DNA of 64,000 nt from Prolixibacteraceae bacterium (GCA_019720755.1 CP081303.1:682001-746000); one strand, 5' to 3'. Shown: positions 16,934 to 27,266, counted from the first letter of the stretch. Numbers and translations are program-made. Notes: generated by a model not told the origin, from the sequence alone.

Positions 16934-19306
16934 CTATACAAATAATGATCCAATTTGGTATACCAAAAGGGATACAATGTATGCTAATCCTGTGGTATAT
17001 CCAATAGCAAACCATGCCCATCTCCAGCTTTGTGTTTCTGCTTTAATTGTGGATAGAACGCCAATACATGGAAAGTAGAGTAGAACAAAAAGTAGAAATG
17101 ATATTCCGCTTAATATGGTACGACCATTGCTCTGTTGATTCTTCTTAATGGAGGAGGATATAACCTTTGAAAGGGGATTGTTGATTTGTGTGGTATCAAT
17201 ACGATATAAAAATCCCATTGTACTTACGATAACCTCTTTGGCAGAGATTCCAGCTAGAAGAGATACACTCATTTTCCAATCAAAGCCTAAAGGCTTCATC
17301 AAAGCAACCATAAAATGCCCCATCGTACCCAATAGAGAATTCTCAAGTTGATATTGAGACTTTACAAGCTTTTGCGCTTCAAGTTGTAATTGGTATTTCT
17401 TCTCCATATATTTCCATTCAGAATGGCTATAATTACTTTTTTCTAGAAGATTAATATGGTGTGCTTCTTTTATTTGAGATATCTGGAAATCATACCAATC
17501 TCCTTCTTCAGATCTAGGAGTAATATTACTTAAAGTCCATATAATTATAACTCCAAGTAGTATTGTTGAGCCTATTTTTTGTAAAAACTTATATGTTTTA
17601 TCCCACATCTGATATGTTAAGTTTCTCCAATGAGGGAATCTATATGGAGGTAATTCATATATAAACGGAGTAGTGGACGATGGAAGTGCTGTCTTTTGCA
17701 TGATCTTTGATGCTACAATTCCGAATATAATACCTATTAAATAGAGAATGGTGATAATAAGAGATTTATGAGAGGGGAATAATGCATTTGCAAATAGTAT
17801 AAAAATGGGAATACGTGCACTACAGGACATAAATGGTATAACAAGCATGGTTCTTAGTCGTTCATTCCTTTGTCTAATGGTCCTTGTGGCCATGATTGCC
17901 GGAACATTACAACCAAATCCCATTAATAATGGGATAAATGCATTGCCTTGCAGTCCCCATTTTCGCATTATCCTATCTATAACAAATATCGCACGAGCCA
18001 TATATCCAGAGTCCTCTAATAGCGTAGTGAAGAAAAATAGAATTAATATACTTGGGAGAAATACTACTACTGCTCCGATACCTTGAATTAAAGCACCTTG
18101 AATAAATTGTTTTAGGACCCCATCTTCCATAAATGTATTGACCCAACCACTTAACATTTCGATAAAATGCTCTAAGAGTGTTGTAGGGTATTCACCAAGG
18201 CTAAAAGTAGCAAAGAAGACTAACAAAAGTATTCCTATTAGAAATGGAATACCTAGGAATCTATCGGTTACTACTTTATCTATTTTTTCAGATGTGGTAG
18301 TATTATATGTGTTATCTTGAAGAATGTATTTAGACTTTTTAAGGAGTGCATTAACATAAGCTTTTCTTTGCTCTTTAATCTCATCTAATATTCGATCCTC
18401 TTGATTTGTTTGTTCTACTTTCTTTAACGCGCTATAATATGAGCAATGTTTTTTTGATTTGATCTCTGATATTTGGGACTCTATGTGTTGAGGGTATTGC
18501 GGTCTAGTGAAATGATGTTCCTCTTCCTGCTGAAGCTTGATAATCTCTTTTAAGACAACCTCCTTGGTTTTTGCATCTTTGGCTGTTGTAGATAGAACGC
18601 TACTTTTTAATGAACTAGATAGTATATTATAATCTATTTTTCCCTTATTCTTTTCAAACTCATCGAACATGTTTAGAACAATGATATTGGGTATCTCAAG
18701 TTCTTGTAGCTCTGTTGTAAGTTGAAGGTCTTTCTGTAGATTATTTAAGTTTGTGATGTTTAAAAGAATGTCAGGAGACTCCTCTAATAGTAGGTCTAAT
18801 GACGCTCTCTCTTCTGGAGAGTATGGTGTTAGAGAGTAGAGCCCAGGTAGGTCTAAGAATGTTATCTTTACTCCTTGAAATATGATTTCTGATCTATTTA
18901 TTTCTACAGTTGCACCATTGTAGTTTGCTATCTTTGATCTAGATTTGGTAATATTGTTAAATAGAGTACTCTTTCCACAGTTTGGATTTCCTACAAGTGC
19001 TACTTTTATCTTTTTAGGATCTCTATTTAATGTTCTAGTTGTTTCAATGACATCTGTCTCTATCTGCCTAGTCTCTTTTATTTCGGTGGTGGAAACTTCA
19101 ATATAGGCAAGATCTTGTTGTCTTATAAAGAGATGATTTTCTCCTGTCTTAAATTCAATTGGGTCTTTTAAAGGTGCTGATTTCACTCTGACAAGTTCTG
19201 TCCCTCTACTTATTCCGTGTTCAAACAATCGCTGTTTTATCTCTTTACTACCGTTTACAGCTTTTACATAAACTTTCTTTGAAGTCTCTAGTTCTGACAA
19301 ATTCAT
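16934..19306 (-). CDS. feoB: Ferrous iron transporter, FeoA-FeoB fusion
   Basis: 790 residues. Residues 1-72 form a FeoA SH3-like domain; a G domain follows with Walker GNPNCGKST (106-114), G3 DLPGLYSLTPYSPEE, G4 NMFDE and G5 STTAKD. The rest is the FeoB membrane region with two Gate segments (GFGCNVPAIMATRTI and LLAGISAKEVIVSTMGF). It imports Fe(II) across the inner membrane. The FeoA-FeoB fusion is usual in Bacteroidota. The G2 segment reads ANYNGATVE where most FeoB have NxPGVTVE; the effector Thr is kept. A possible -7 (TATATTTG, 19354-19347) precedes it, with only a weak -33; I see no convincing Fur box here. Confidence 0.95.
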   Translation of the reverse strand: MNLSELETSKKVYVKAVNGSKEIKQRLFEHGISRGTELVRVKSAPLKDPIEFKTGENHLFIRQQDLAYIEVSTTEIKETRQIETDVIETTRTLNRDPKKIKVALVGNPNCGKSTLFNNITKSRSKIANYNGATVEINRSEIIFQGVKITFLDLPGLYSLTPYSPEERASLDLLLEESPDILLNITNLNNLQKDLQLTTELQELEIPNIIVLNMFDEFEKNKGKIDYNILSSSLKSSVLSTTAKDAKTKEVVLKEIIKLQQEEEHHFTRPQYPQHIESQISEIKSKKHCSYYSALKKVEQTNQEDRILDEIKEQRKAYVNALLKKSKYILQDNTYNTTTSEKIDKVVTDRFLGIPFLIGILLLVFFATFSLGEYPTTLLEHFIEMLSGWVNTFMEDGVLKQFIQGALIQGIGAVVVFLPSILILFFFTTLLEDSGYMARAIFVIDRIMRKWGLQGNAFIPLLMGFGCNVPAIMATRTIRQRNERLRTMLVIPFMSCSARIPIFILFANALFPSHKSLIITILYLIGIIFGIVASKIMQKTALPSSTTPFIYELPPYRFPHWRNLTYQMWDKTYKFLQKIGSTILLGVIIIWTLSNITPRSEEGDWYDFQISQIKEAHHINLLEKSNYSHSEWKYMEKKYQLQLEAQKLVKSQYQLENSLLGTMGHFMVALMKPLGFDWKMSVSLLAGISAKEVIVSTMGFLYRIDTTQINNPLSKVISSSIKKNQQSNGRTILSGISFLLFVLLYFPCIGVLSTIKAETQSWRWAWFAIGYTTGLAYIVSLLVYQIGSLFV

Positions 19307-19653
19307 GATATTGAGAAAGATTATCTTTATATAGATTTAATTCAAACAAATATAGTAAAACATATGTTTATTAATAAAATATATCTGTTATATCTGTAAA
19401 AAGTATTAATTTATATATGTTTGTTTTTTGTGTTTGATTTTATTTAACTGTCTGGCAATTAGTGTTTCTGTGAGATGATAGTTGTCTCGGATGTTTTTGT
19501 CTGAATTGGAATTGAATGTTGAATACAAAACAAAATATTCACATACTGTTTATACAGATATAGGGATATTGTTTTTATATTGTTTAATAGATCTTTGTTG
19601 GAGGATTCGTTCTATGCTCTTGGGAGGAGAAAGAACTAAAAAAGTATATGCAA
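19307..19653. other. Upstream region of feoAB
   Basis: Very AT-rich. It holds the weak feoAB promoter (TTTA-N20-TATATTTG on the minus strand, -7 at 19354-19347). A 66-codon plus-strand frame here has no protein-like features and overlaps the next small frame, so I do not count it as a gene. Confidence 0.4.
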
Positions 19654-19854
19654 ATGGGAGATATAAAAAGTGCTTACTCTAAGAGTACTTGTGATAATAA
19701 TTTGAATGATCTAGCGAAAGATAAGACGAAAGATAAGAACTCTGGTACTAAAAAAGTGAATCGATTGGTGATATCAAAGAATGGTGAAGAGAAGAAAATT
19801 AAGTGTTCTATTGCTACAATAATAAAATCTCAAAGAGATAATAGGAATGAATAG
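19654..19854 (+). CDS. Small lysine-rich hypothetical protein (doubtful)
   Basis: 66 residues from the ATG at 19654 (another ATG is two codons upstream). The protein is hydrophilic and rich in Lys, Asn and Asp, with two cysteines and no recognised domain. It is the only plus-strand frame in this part and is followed by a hairpin that could act as its terminator. No clear ribosome-binding site. It may be chance. Confidence 0.25.
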   Translation: MGDIKSAYSKSTCDNNLNDLAKDKTKDKNSGTKKVNRLVISKNGEEKKIKCSIATIIKSQRDNRNE

Positions 19855-19865
19855 GAGTATAAGGT

Positions 19866-19894
19866 AAAGAGCGAGGAATGAAACCTCACTCTTT
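19866..19894. terminator. Terminator hairpin downstream of trpB
   Basis: AAAGAGCGAGG (19866-19876) pairs with CCTCACTCTTT (19884-19894), one G-T pair, 7-nt loop, 14 bp past the trpB stop. Tails are A/T-rich, better on the plus strand, so it may serve both sides. Confidence 0.6.
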
Positions 19895-19908
19895 CTCCGT
19901 TAATAATT

Positions 19909-21114
19909 TTATTTAGGCATCTCAAAGTTGTCGATTACATAATCTAGGTCTTTGTCACCTCTGCCACTTAGGTTTACAAGGATTGATTCTTGAGGACTTC
20001 GTTGTGCAAGTTTAATTGCATATGCTACAGCATGTGCACTCTCAAGAGCAGGAATGATTCCTTCGCTTCTACTTAAGTCATAGAATGCATCAATACACTC
20101 TTTGTCACTTGCCGTTACATAAGACACTCTATCCATGTCTTTCAACATACTATGTTCTGGACCTACTCCTGGGTAATCTAGACCACTAGCAATTGAATGA
20201 ACTGGAGCTGGCTCTCCTTTTTCGTCTTGTAGAGTATAGCATTTGAACCCATGAATCATTCCCGGTGTTCCTAAGGACATTGTCGCAGCATGATCTCCAA
20301 TGATATCAAGGCTCTTTCCGCCCGGCTCTACACCAAATATTTTACATTCATCATCTTGAAGAAATGCAGAGAAGATTCCCATTGCATTACTTCCTCCACC
20401 AACACATGCTACAATATTATCAGGTAGTTCTCCTGTCATCTCTTGAAACTGGTCTTTTGCTTCGATTCCAATAACTCTTTGGAAATCTCGTACCATCATA
20501 GGGAATGGATGTGGTCCAACCACTGATCCAATACAGTAAATAGAGTTAATTGGATCTTTAAGATATGCTTCAAATGCTGAATCTACAGCTTCTTTTAATG
20601 TTTTTAATCCATGAGTAACAGGGATTACTGTTGCACCTAGAACTTTCATGCGCATTACATTCGGATACTCTTTTTGGATATCTACTTCCCCCATATGTAT
20701 TTCGCATTCGAGGCCAAAGTAAGCTGCGGCTGTGGCAAGAGCTACCCCATGTTGTCCTGCTCCTGTCTCTGCAATTAACCTCTTCTTTCCCATATATTTT
20801 GCAAGAAGAGCTTCTCCCATACAATGGTTTAGTTTGTGGGCTCCTGTATGATTTAGATCCTCTCTCTTAAGATAGATACGTCCACCATATCTTTCAGATA
20901 ATCTATTACAGAAATATACTGGTGTTGGTCTTCCTTGATAGTGCTTACGAATGCTTCTTAGTTCAGCGATAAACTTATGGGATTTGCTTATGGAATAGTA
21001 AGCCTTTGTAATCTTATCCATCTCTTTCTGTAGTTGCTCTGGGATAAAGCTTCCACCATATTCTTTAAAGAACCCCTCTTTGTTTGGATAGTTTTTGAAG
21101 TAATTGCCTTGCAT
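19909..21114 (-). CDS. trpB: Tryptophan synthase beta chain, standing alone
   Basis: 401 residues, standard TrpB length. PLP Lys94 is in [21 protein letters not shown] and the phosphate-binding [10 protein letters not shown] are intact, and the family's SGRGDKD tail motif is present. It condenses indole with serine to tryptophan, normally with TrpA in the cytoplasm. No other trp gene is in the window, so it is an orphan, either the housekeeping subunit separated from its operon or a second copy used to salvage indole. Its promoter overlaps a Fur-like box. No Trp-rich leader peptide is visible upstream. Confidence 0.95.
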   Translation of the reverse strand: MQGNYFKNYPNKEGFFKEYGGSFIPEQLQKEMDKITKAYYSISKSHKFIAELRSIRKHYQGRPTPVYFCNRLSERYGGRIYLKREDLNHTGAHKLNHCMGEALLAKYMGKKRLIAETGAGQHGVALATAAAYFGLECEIHMGEVDIQKEYPNVMRMKVLGATVIPVTHGLKTLKEAVDSAFEAYLKDPINSIYCIGSVVGPHPFPMMVRDFQRVIGIEAKDQFQEMTGELPDNIVACVGGGSNAMGIFSAFLQDDECKIFGVEPGGKSLDIIGDHAATMSLGTPGMIHGFKCYTLQDEKGEPAPVHSIASGLDYPGVGPEHSMLKDMDRVSYVTASDKECIDAFYDLSRSEGIIPALESAHAVAYAIKLAQRSPQESILVNLSGRGDKDLDYVIDNFEMPK

Positions 21115-21169
21115 TTTGATCTATATATTTTTTAGTTTAAATCAGTTTATTTTAATATAATGATAAAAT

Positions 21170-21192
21170 CAAACATAATGATAATCATTTTG
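21170..21192 (-). promoter_or_regulatory. trpB -7 element overlapped by a Fur-like box
   Basis: Minus-strand TATGTTTG (21177-21170) matches TAnnTTTG exactly, 56 bp before the ATG; the -33 is not clear. CATAATGATAATCATTTTG (21174-21192) matches the classical 19-bp Fur box at 16 positions and covers the -7/-33 spacer. Several ATGATAA repeats lie around it. Confidence 0.5.
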
Positions 21193-21274
21193 TGATAAAA
21201 ATCATAATTGTATCATAGCAATTATATGATAATTGGTTGAAAGAAAGACATAGGTTATATGTATAGACAAAAAA

Positions 21275-21304
21275 AGAGAGAGTATCCGAAGAAACTCTCT
21301 CTTG
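21275..21304 (-). terminator. Terminator of gapA
   Basis: 10-bp perfect stem (AAGAGAGAGT and complement), 10-nt loop, then TTTTTG on the minus strand, 38 bp past the gapA stop. Confidence 0.85.
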
Positions 21305-21341
21305 TCTGAATTGTAAATATCTTAATCTTAAGATCTACTTC

Positions 21342-22373
<1,032 letters not shown>

Positions 22374-22410
22374 TTATATAAGAATTTAGAACCTCTTTTG
22401 AAAATGTACA

Positions 22411-22442
22411 CAAATAAACGAAGTATATTTTAAAACATCAAA
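22411..22442 (-). promoter_or_regulatory. gapA promoter
   Basis: Minus strand: TTTG (22442-22439), 20 nt, TTTATTTG (22418-22411), one mismatch at the second base of TAnnTTTG. It lies 56 bp before the ATG. Confidence 0.6.
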
Positions 22443-22593
22443 TTTTTTTTGGATAGGTTTTCTAGAATCTTTTTTTATCCAAATTTGGGCGCTTTTTTGG
22501 AAATCGGGTTACTGAAGATGAACTAATATTGGTTATAAAATGTCTTAAAGCTAGAAACGACCTGATAAAGTGTCAATCTTGGTGATTGTAATG

Positions 22594-22629
22594 TTTGATC
22601 AAGAAAACACTAAAAAAAAGTTATCTTTG
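22594..22629 (+). promoter_or_regulatory. Possible promoter of the nitroreductase gene
   Basis: TTTG (22594-22597), 24 nt, TATCTTTG (22622-22629). The -7 is exact, the spacer slightly long. It is 35 bp before the ATG. Confidence 0.5.
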
Positions 22630-22663
22630 GGCGTTTGATTAAATTCTAAAACTAGATACTATT

Positions 22664-23413
22664 ATGAATATGATCCATCAACTTCATCAACATAGAACTA
22701 TTAGAAAGTATACATCTCAACCTATTGGGAAGGATCTTTTAAATGACATTTTGGAAGCAGGTGTTCGTGCATCAAACACTGGAAATATGCAAATGTATTC
22801 CATTATCGTTACTGAGTGTCAAGAGAAGAAGGATGCACTTTCTCCTGCACATTTTAATCAACCAATGATTAAAAATGCCCCCGTAGTATTAACGATATGT
22901 GCAGATTTCAGACGAGTACATCAATGGTGTGATATAAATAATACCGAAGGCAGTTATAACAATCTGATGTGGTTGTTGAATGAAACAGTAGATGCTATGC
23001 TTGTTGCTCAAAATATTAGTGTTGCTGCTGAAGCCAAGGGATTGGGTTTATGTTATCTAGGAACTACTGTGTATAATGCACCTCAAATAATAGATATTCT
23101 TTCTCTACCTAAGGGGGTAATTCCGATTACTACCATTACTTTAGGTTGGCCAGATGAGACACCTGTGTTAACAGACCGTCTCCCTTTAGATGCTGTTGTT
23201 CATTTTGAGACCTATAAAGAGTTGAGTGATACAGACATTCAAAATCTATACAAAGAGAAGGAGATGTTGGATGAAAGTATTCGTTTTGTTCAAGAAAATG
23301 GTAAAGAAAATTTAGCTCAAGTGTATGCGGAAGTGAGATACAAAAAAGAAGATAGTATTCATTTTAGTAAAGTGCTTGAAAAGACATTGCGTTCTCAAGG
23401 GTTTGATTTATAG
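22664..23413 (+). CDS. Nitroreductase-family NAD(P)H flavin oxidoreductase
   Basis: 249 residues. The FMN-binding start HQHRTIRKYTSQPI and RASNTGNMQMY, the centre VDAMLVAQNISVAAEAKGLGLCYLG (split across about 120-145) and the late GWPDE are typical of NfsA/FRP-like nitroreductases. These cytoplasmic dimers reduce nitro compounds, quinones or flavins; the physiological substrate is not determined by sequence. Unusually, the C-terminal 60 residues are charged and helical. A lipopolysaccharide kinase-like gene follows on the same strand. Confidence 0.88.
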   Translation: MNMIHQLHQHRTIRKYTSQPIGKDLLNDILEAGVRASNTGNMQMYSIIVTECQEKKDALSPAHFNQPMIKNAPVVLTICADFRRVHQWCDINNTEGSYNNLMWLLNETVDAMLVAQNISVAAEAKGLGLCYLGTTVYNAPQIIDILSLPKGVIPITTITLGWPDETPVLTDRLPLDAVVHFETYKELSDTDIQNLYKEKEMLDESIRFVQENGKENLAQVYAEVRYKKEDSIHFSKVLEKTLRSQGFDL

Positions 23414-23487
23414 AGTTTAAACAGCGTACTAACTTCAATGTGTATATTAGAAGCAGGAATGAATGCCCTGTGTTAATACGGCAAATA

Positions 23488-24261
23488 ATGATAAAGAAAA
23501 AGGTAGAAGTATCCCCATATTTTAATGAGTATAAAGAATGGCTTGAAGCTCTAGATGCTAATTTTGATAAAGAGGGGGAGCTAATCTATTCCGGTAGAAA
23601 TAATGTCAAGAAATTTAACCAAGGAAAGGTTTGCTTGAATGTTAAATCATTCAAAACTCCCAATATGGTTAATAAGTTTGTGTATGGTCATCTTCGTGAT
23701 TCAAAGGCAAAAAGATCGTATGATTATGCAACGAGACTTCTGTCTTATGGAGTAGCTACACCTACTCCTATAGGATATGTGGAAATCTATAAGAATGGAC
23801 TCTTTTTTAAAAGTTACTATATCTCCATACAACATGTATATGATTTTACGATTCGTGAAGTTTTAGAATATCATGTCTCTAATAGGGAGGCTATTATGTC
23901 TCAATTTATCGATTATACTTTTGAAAAAATTCATAAAAATGGTGTATTTCATTTAGATTATTCTCCAGGGAACATCTTGATCAATATGAAGGAAGATGGA
24001 ATGTTTGATTTCTCTTTGATCGATTTGAATCGAATGAAGTTCATGGAGATAGATTATAAAAAGGGTTTATATAATCTTCGTCAATTTGATGCCGATAAAG
24101 AGACCTTAATACAAATGGGCATGCTGTATGCACGCAAGTGGAGGAAAGATCCGGATGAGGGTGCACGTCTACTTATTGAGTTTGATCATGCCTACAAACA
24201 TAAGCGTGTGGTAAAACATCGATACAAACGTTTCTTTAAAGTTCTTCGTTTTTGGAAATAG
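23488..24261 (+). CDS. Kdo/heptose kinase-like (WaaP/InaA) protein
   Basis: 257 residues from the ATG at 23488; an in-frame GTG at 23440 would add 16 residues unlike the family. It is a small protein-kinase-like fold: Lys-containing N lobe (RNNVKKF, VCLNVKSF), catalytic loop HLDYSPGNIL (Asp base and metal-binding Asn), and DLNRMKF replacing DFG, as in the lipopolysaccharide kinase family. It probably phosphorylates the inner-core sugar of LPS at the cytoplasmic membrane. Neighbouring GT9, DUF6165 and GT2 genes on the other strand support an LPS role. Confidence 0.82.
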   Translation: MIKKKVEVSPYFNEYKEWLEALDANFDKEGELIYSGRNNVKKFNQGKVCLNVKSFKTPNMVNKFVYGHLRDSKAKRSYDYATRLLSYGVATPTPIGYVEIYKNGLFFKSYYISIQHVYDFTIREVLEYHVSNREAIMSQFIDYTFEKIHKNGVFHLDYSPGNILINMKEDGMFDFSLIDLNRMKFMEIDYKKGLYNLRQFDADKETLIQMGMLYARKWRKDPDEGARLLIEFDHAYKHKRVVKHRYKRFFKVLRFWK

Positions 24262-24280
24262 AGGAAAAATAGAATATATA

Positions 24281-24316
24281 AAAAGCCTACTTCTTATTCA
24301 ATGGAAGTAGGCTTTT
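24281..24316. terminator. Bidirectional terminator
   Basis: AAAAGCCTACTTC (24281-24293) with its exact complement (24304-24316), 10-nt loop, between convergent kinase and GT9 genes. A-run before and T-run after make it effective both ways. Confidence 0.88.
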
Positions 24317-24337
24317 CTGTCTATTAATATAGTGTTC

Positions 24338-25387
24338 TTAAGAATAGAGCAATCCCTGCTCTTCAAGTCTGTTTAAGACTAAAGACGGAGTAACATACTT
24401 CATACAGAAGATCTCTTCCTCACTACATGGTTTGGCACCATATATTGAGCATGGTCTACATTTTAGCTTGCCATGAGGAATATGAATACTATAAGCTTCT
24501 GGTTGTCCAAAAGCGGAAAAACCGAAGATAGGATCCGTACCTCCCCAAATGGAAATGGTCTTAGTTCCTGTTAACGCTGCTATATGCATATTTGAAGAAT
24601 CCATCGCAATCATGATATCTAGACTTGAAATCATGGCGATTTCTTCAGCGAAAGAGTATTTACCAGCCATATTAAAGCGACCATCATGTTCGTTATGTAA
24701 TGCTTCAAGTTGTGTCGTCTCCTCTTTTCCTCCACCAAAAAGAAGAAACTTAACCTGATATTTTTGTTGAACCAAATCCATTAATTTTCTGCAATTCTCA
24801 ATGCCCCACATTTTAGGATCATGCATTGCAAATGGAGCAATTCCAATAAAAATATCATTCTTAGTACCCCATTTAGACAACAATTTACGGGCTTTTTCTT
24901 TAGCCATAGGATTGGGCCTAATTGCAGTAACTTCTAATGGAGCTGTTTGTATTTTTGCTTTATGAAATACTTCTAAATATCGCTCTGTTACATGTTTTAA
25001 AGGAGTCGAAGACTTTCTTTTGAGAATCTTTTTTTTCTCTTCTCGACCTTTATCGATAATGAATACAGAAGTTCTATTCAGACGAAAAAGAGTTCTCCAA
25101 ATACGGGTTCTAATCACATCATGGAGATCCAAGACAATGTCCCATCTTTTTTGGGCTTTCAGTTCAAAGAAGAATTTGATCAATCCGAGTGTCCCTTTAT
25201 GTTTGCCTTTTAGGTCAGGAAAGACAAGTGAAAGGTTCTCTATACCTTCAAAAAAAGGAGCAAAAAAAGGACGTGTAACCAGAGTAAAGTGATCTTGTGG
25301 GTTGGCTTCAGCTGCAGCTCTAATAATCGGAACCGTTAACGCAACATCTCCCATGGCTGAGAGACGAAAAAGTAGAATATTTTTCAA
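24338..25387 (-). CDS. Glycosyltransferase family 9 (heptosyltransferase-like)
   Basis: 349 residues from a TTG at 25387, giving the family-typical MKNILLFRLSAMGDVALTVP. A TTG at 25429 would extend it, but that start lies inside the terminator hairpin of the upstream gene. The GT9 fold is shown by the N-terminal GDV motif, DLHDVIRTRIW, and the C-terminal donor region (AGKYSFAEEIAMISSLDIMIAMDSSNMHIAALTG in two pieces, about 255-290). It likely transfers a heptose or related sugar to the LPS core on the cytoplasmic side. The C-terminus has a cysteine group (KCRPCSIYGAKPCSEEE) common in this family. Confidence 0.88.
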   Translation of the reverse strand: MKNILLFRLSAMGDVALTVPIIRAAAEANPQDHFTLVTRPFFAPFFEGIENLSLVFPDLKGKHKGTLGLIKFFFELKAQKRWDIVLDLHDVIRTRIWRTLFRLNRTSVFIIDKGREEKKKILKRKSSTPLKHVTERYLEVFHKAKIQTAPLEVTAIRPNPMAKEKARKLLSKWGTKNDIFIGIAPFAMHDPKMWGIENCRKLMDLVQQKYQVKFLLFGGGKEETTQLEALHNEHDGRFNMAGKYSFAEEIAMISSLDIMIAMDSSNMHIAALTGTKTISIWGGTDPIFGFSAFGQPEAYSIHIPHGKLKCRPCSIYGAKPCSEEEIFCMKYVTPSLVLNRLEEQGLLYS

Positions 25388-25420
25388 TGGAACAGTATAA
25401 TTACGAATTAGAACAAAACA

Positions 25421-25455
25421 AGAGAACAATCTCTGTTTAATGTAGATTGTTCTCT
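25421..25455 (-). terminator. Terminator of the DUF6165 gene
   Basis: Perfect 12-bp stem AGAGAACAATCT (25421-25432 with 25444-25455), 11-nt loop, followed on the minus strand by TGTTTTGTTC. It is 28 bp past the DUF6165 stop and argues for the shorter GT9 start. Confidence 0.7.
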
Positions 25456-25482
25456 ATCTTTTTATAAAATGTAAAAGACTAA

Positions 25483-25857
25483 TTATTGGTAGTCTTCGTA
25501 AGATTTTTCTTCGATCAGTTCCGAACCAGTTTTATCATTGATGGCTCTTTTTACCTCACATCTCTTATCGTTAGTAAAGTAAACAGAACGTGCTGTTTGG
25601 ATAAAGTCATCTCCGAAATTCTTCTCTCTTTCGAGATCTCTAATATGATCTTCAATATCCCATAATTGGCAATTAATATCGAAAAGCTCTTTGTATAGAG
25701 GGTCGTTCTTGTCAATAATTTTTTTTACTGCTTCGTCCAACACTTTGTGTTCGTTACGAAGGTTCGCTAATTTATCTTCATCGCTGATACGTTCTAGCTT
25801 AATCTCAATGATTGTTAGTTTATCAACAATTTCCCCGTTTGATACTTCAATTTTCAT
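25483..25857 (-). CDS. DUF6165-family protein
   Basis: 124 residues. MKIEVSNGEIVDKLTIIEIK and the helical, charged middle (RNEHKVLDEAVKKI) are the hallmark of DUF6165, small proteins often encoded beside glycosyltransferases. No enzyme motif is seen; function unknown. The end is YFTNDKRCEVKRAIN, also family-like. A -7 promoter element (TACCTTTG, 25917-25910) lies 53 bp upstream without a clear -33. It sits between the GT9 gene and the GT2 stub, all on the minus strand. Confidence 0.8.
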   Translation of the reverse strand: MKIEVSNGEIVDKLTIIEIKLERISDEDKLANLRNEHKVLDEAVKKIIDKNDPLYKELFDINCQLWDIEDHIRDLEREKNFGDDFIQTARSVYFTNDKRCEVKRAINDKTGSELIEEKSYEDYQ

Positions 25858-25909
25858 AAGAGTACTTTTTAAATGATTAAAGTGTCGTTATTACTTCGAT
25901 ATTCGATTT

Positions 25910-25917
25910 CAAAGGTA
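25910..25917 (-). promoter_or_regulatory. -7 element for the DUF6165 gene
   Basis: TACCTTTG on the minus strand, identical to the pheT -7. The -33 TTTG is missing at the expected distance. Confidence 0.4.
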
Positions 25918-25953
25918 CACTTTTAGGCTATAATGTCATAATTATGCAATGCA

Positions 25954-26141
25954 CTATTTTGCCCATAGATTGTATTTCAAAATGCACCATATTGCTCTAA
26001 ATCCATCTTTCCAACCAATTTTTTTCCCTTCATCATAGGTTCTACCATAATACGATATTCCTACTTCGTAGATTCGAACATTCGGTATTCTACTTATTTT
26101 TGCAGTGACTTCTGGCTCAAATCCAAAGCGATTCTCTTTTA
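25954..26141 (-). pseudogene. C-terminal stub of a GT2 glycosyltransferase, cut by an IS
   Basis: A frame enters from the IS end and reads [19 protein letters not shown], then [19 protein letters not shown] and [20 protein letters not shown] before a TAG at 25956-25954. This is the characteristic C-terminus of family-2 glycosyltransferases related to dolichol-phosphate mannosyltransferase ([13 protein letters not shown] ... ISYYGRTY). About 200 N-terminal residues are missing: the frame is broken at the IS border, and no GT2 sequence follows on the far side of the IS. It is therefore a remnant, not an intact gene. Confidence 0.88.
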
Positions 26142-27180
26142 ATGCGAATCAAGAGTTGGATTTCATATCTAACCAAGTGGTTTAATTGCCTATATATTAG
26201 ACATTTATATTGTTTTTATCCTTGAAAATCAGTATCTTATAGTTGTTTTCAAAGCGACTTTAAAATATGATAATCAAGGATAAGGACTTCAATTTAATAA
26301 AAATATACGATCTAATTTGTTATTATTTCGATGAGTTAAGATATTATTGTGAACGATTTAGTAACAATAACTCCCCTTGCTTTACTGATCAAGAGGTGAT
26401 GACAATATATCTTTTTGGTGTTCAATATCAAGAATACACCAAGATAAATCAGATTCATAAATTTGCATGTGATTACTTGTCTGACTGGTTTCCAAATTAT
26501 AGGATCTTATCAAGCATTTTGTAATCGCCTTAATCGTTTAGGTGGAGCTTTTACAAGATTGTCTGAGTTATTACTTGAAGACACTCAGCCTAATGATTGT
26601 ATTATCGATCAATGTTTACTTGATTCGATGCCAATTATAACGTGTTCTGGCAAACGAAAAGGCAAGGTGGCCAATGAAGTAACCAATAAAGGCTATTGCT
26701 CTACGAAAGGAGTTTACTATTATGGCATGAAGCTTCATATGCTGGGGATAAGACGACAAGATGCTTTACCATTTCCAGAGCAAGTCCTTTTTACCCCTGC
26801 ATCTGTGAACGATATTGTCGTTTACAAGGAGAGATGGTCAGAGATGCGGAACAGAACCTTCTTCGGAGATAAAATTTACATGCATAATGAATTTAACCAA
26901 CAAGTGAAGAATCAGTATAATTCAGAAATGTTGACACCTATTAAGGCAATAAAAGGAATGCCCTTGATAATCAAACAAAGAATAAAAGCAGCAGACGATT
27001 TGTATAATAGAGCTGTATCTAAAATTAGACAACCTATTGAAGCAATGTTCTCTTGGCTAATCGAAAAAACAGATATACAAAGAGCTAGTAAAGTAAGGTC
27101 TACAAAAGGATTAATGGTACATGCATTCGGTAAACTAACTGCAACGTTTCTTAATTATGTTTTGAACCCTTGATTCGCAT
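26142..27180 (+). mobile_element. IS982-like insertion sequence, copy 1 (frameshifted)
   Basis: A 1039-bp element with imperfect terminal inverted repeats ATGCGAATCAAGRGTT (one mismatch). It is nearly identical to copy 2 (58376-59413) in opposite orientation, but one base longer. The flanks TTTTA and TAATT do not form the 5-bp duplication seen at copy 2. The left end breaks a GT2 gene; the right flank is the upstream region of a transporter gene. Confidence 0.88.
26267..27173 (+). pseudogene. IS982-like transposase, disrupted by a 1-base insertion
   Basis: Same protein as in copy 2, but an extra A at about 26499 (AAATTATAGG against AAATTTAGG) shifts the frame after DWFPN. The first frame stops at 26524; the rest continues in another frame from about 26500 to the stop at 27173. 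One further substitution (Gly for Ala near residue 93) is seen. The missing-base form in copy 2 is intact, so this copy is probably unable to make transposase, though its ends could still be moved in trans. Confidence 0.9.
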
Positions 27181-27266
27181 TAATTACGCATCTTGTTCTA
27201 TAGTCCTTTTGTTATTGCATAAGAATGTTTAAATTGAGTCGCAAAATATTTCTTACATAAATAAAT

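Noticed and set aside
19482-19682. 66-codon plus-strand frame upstream of feoAB
   Set aside because: No motif, irregular composition, and overlaps a slightly better small frame; treated as chance.
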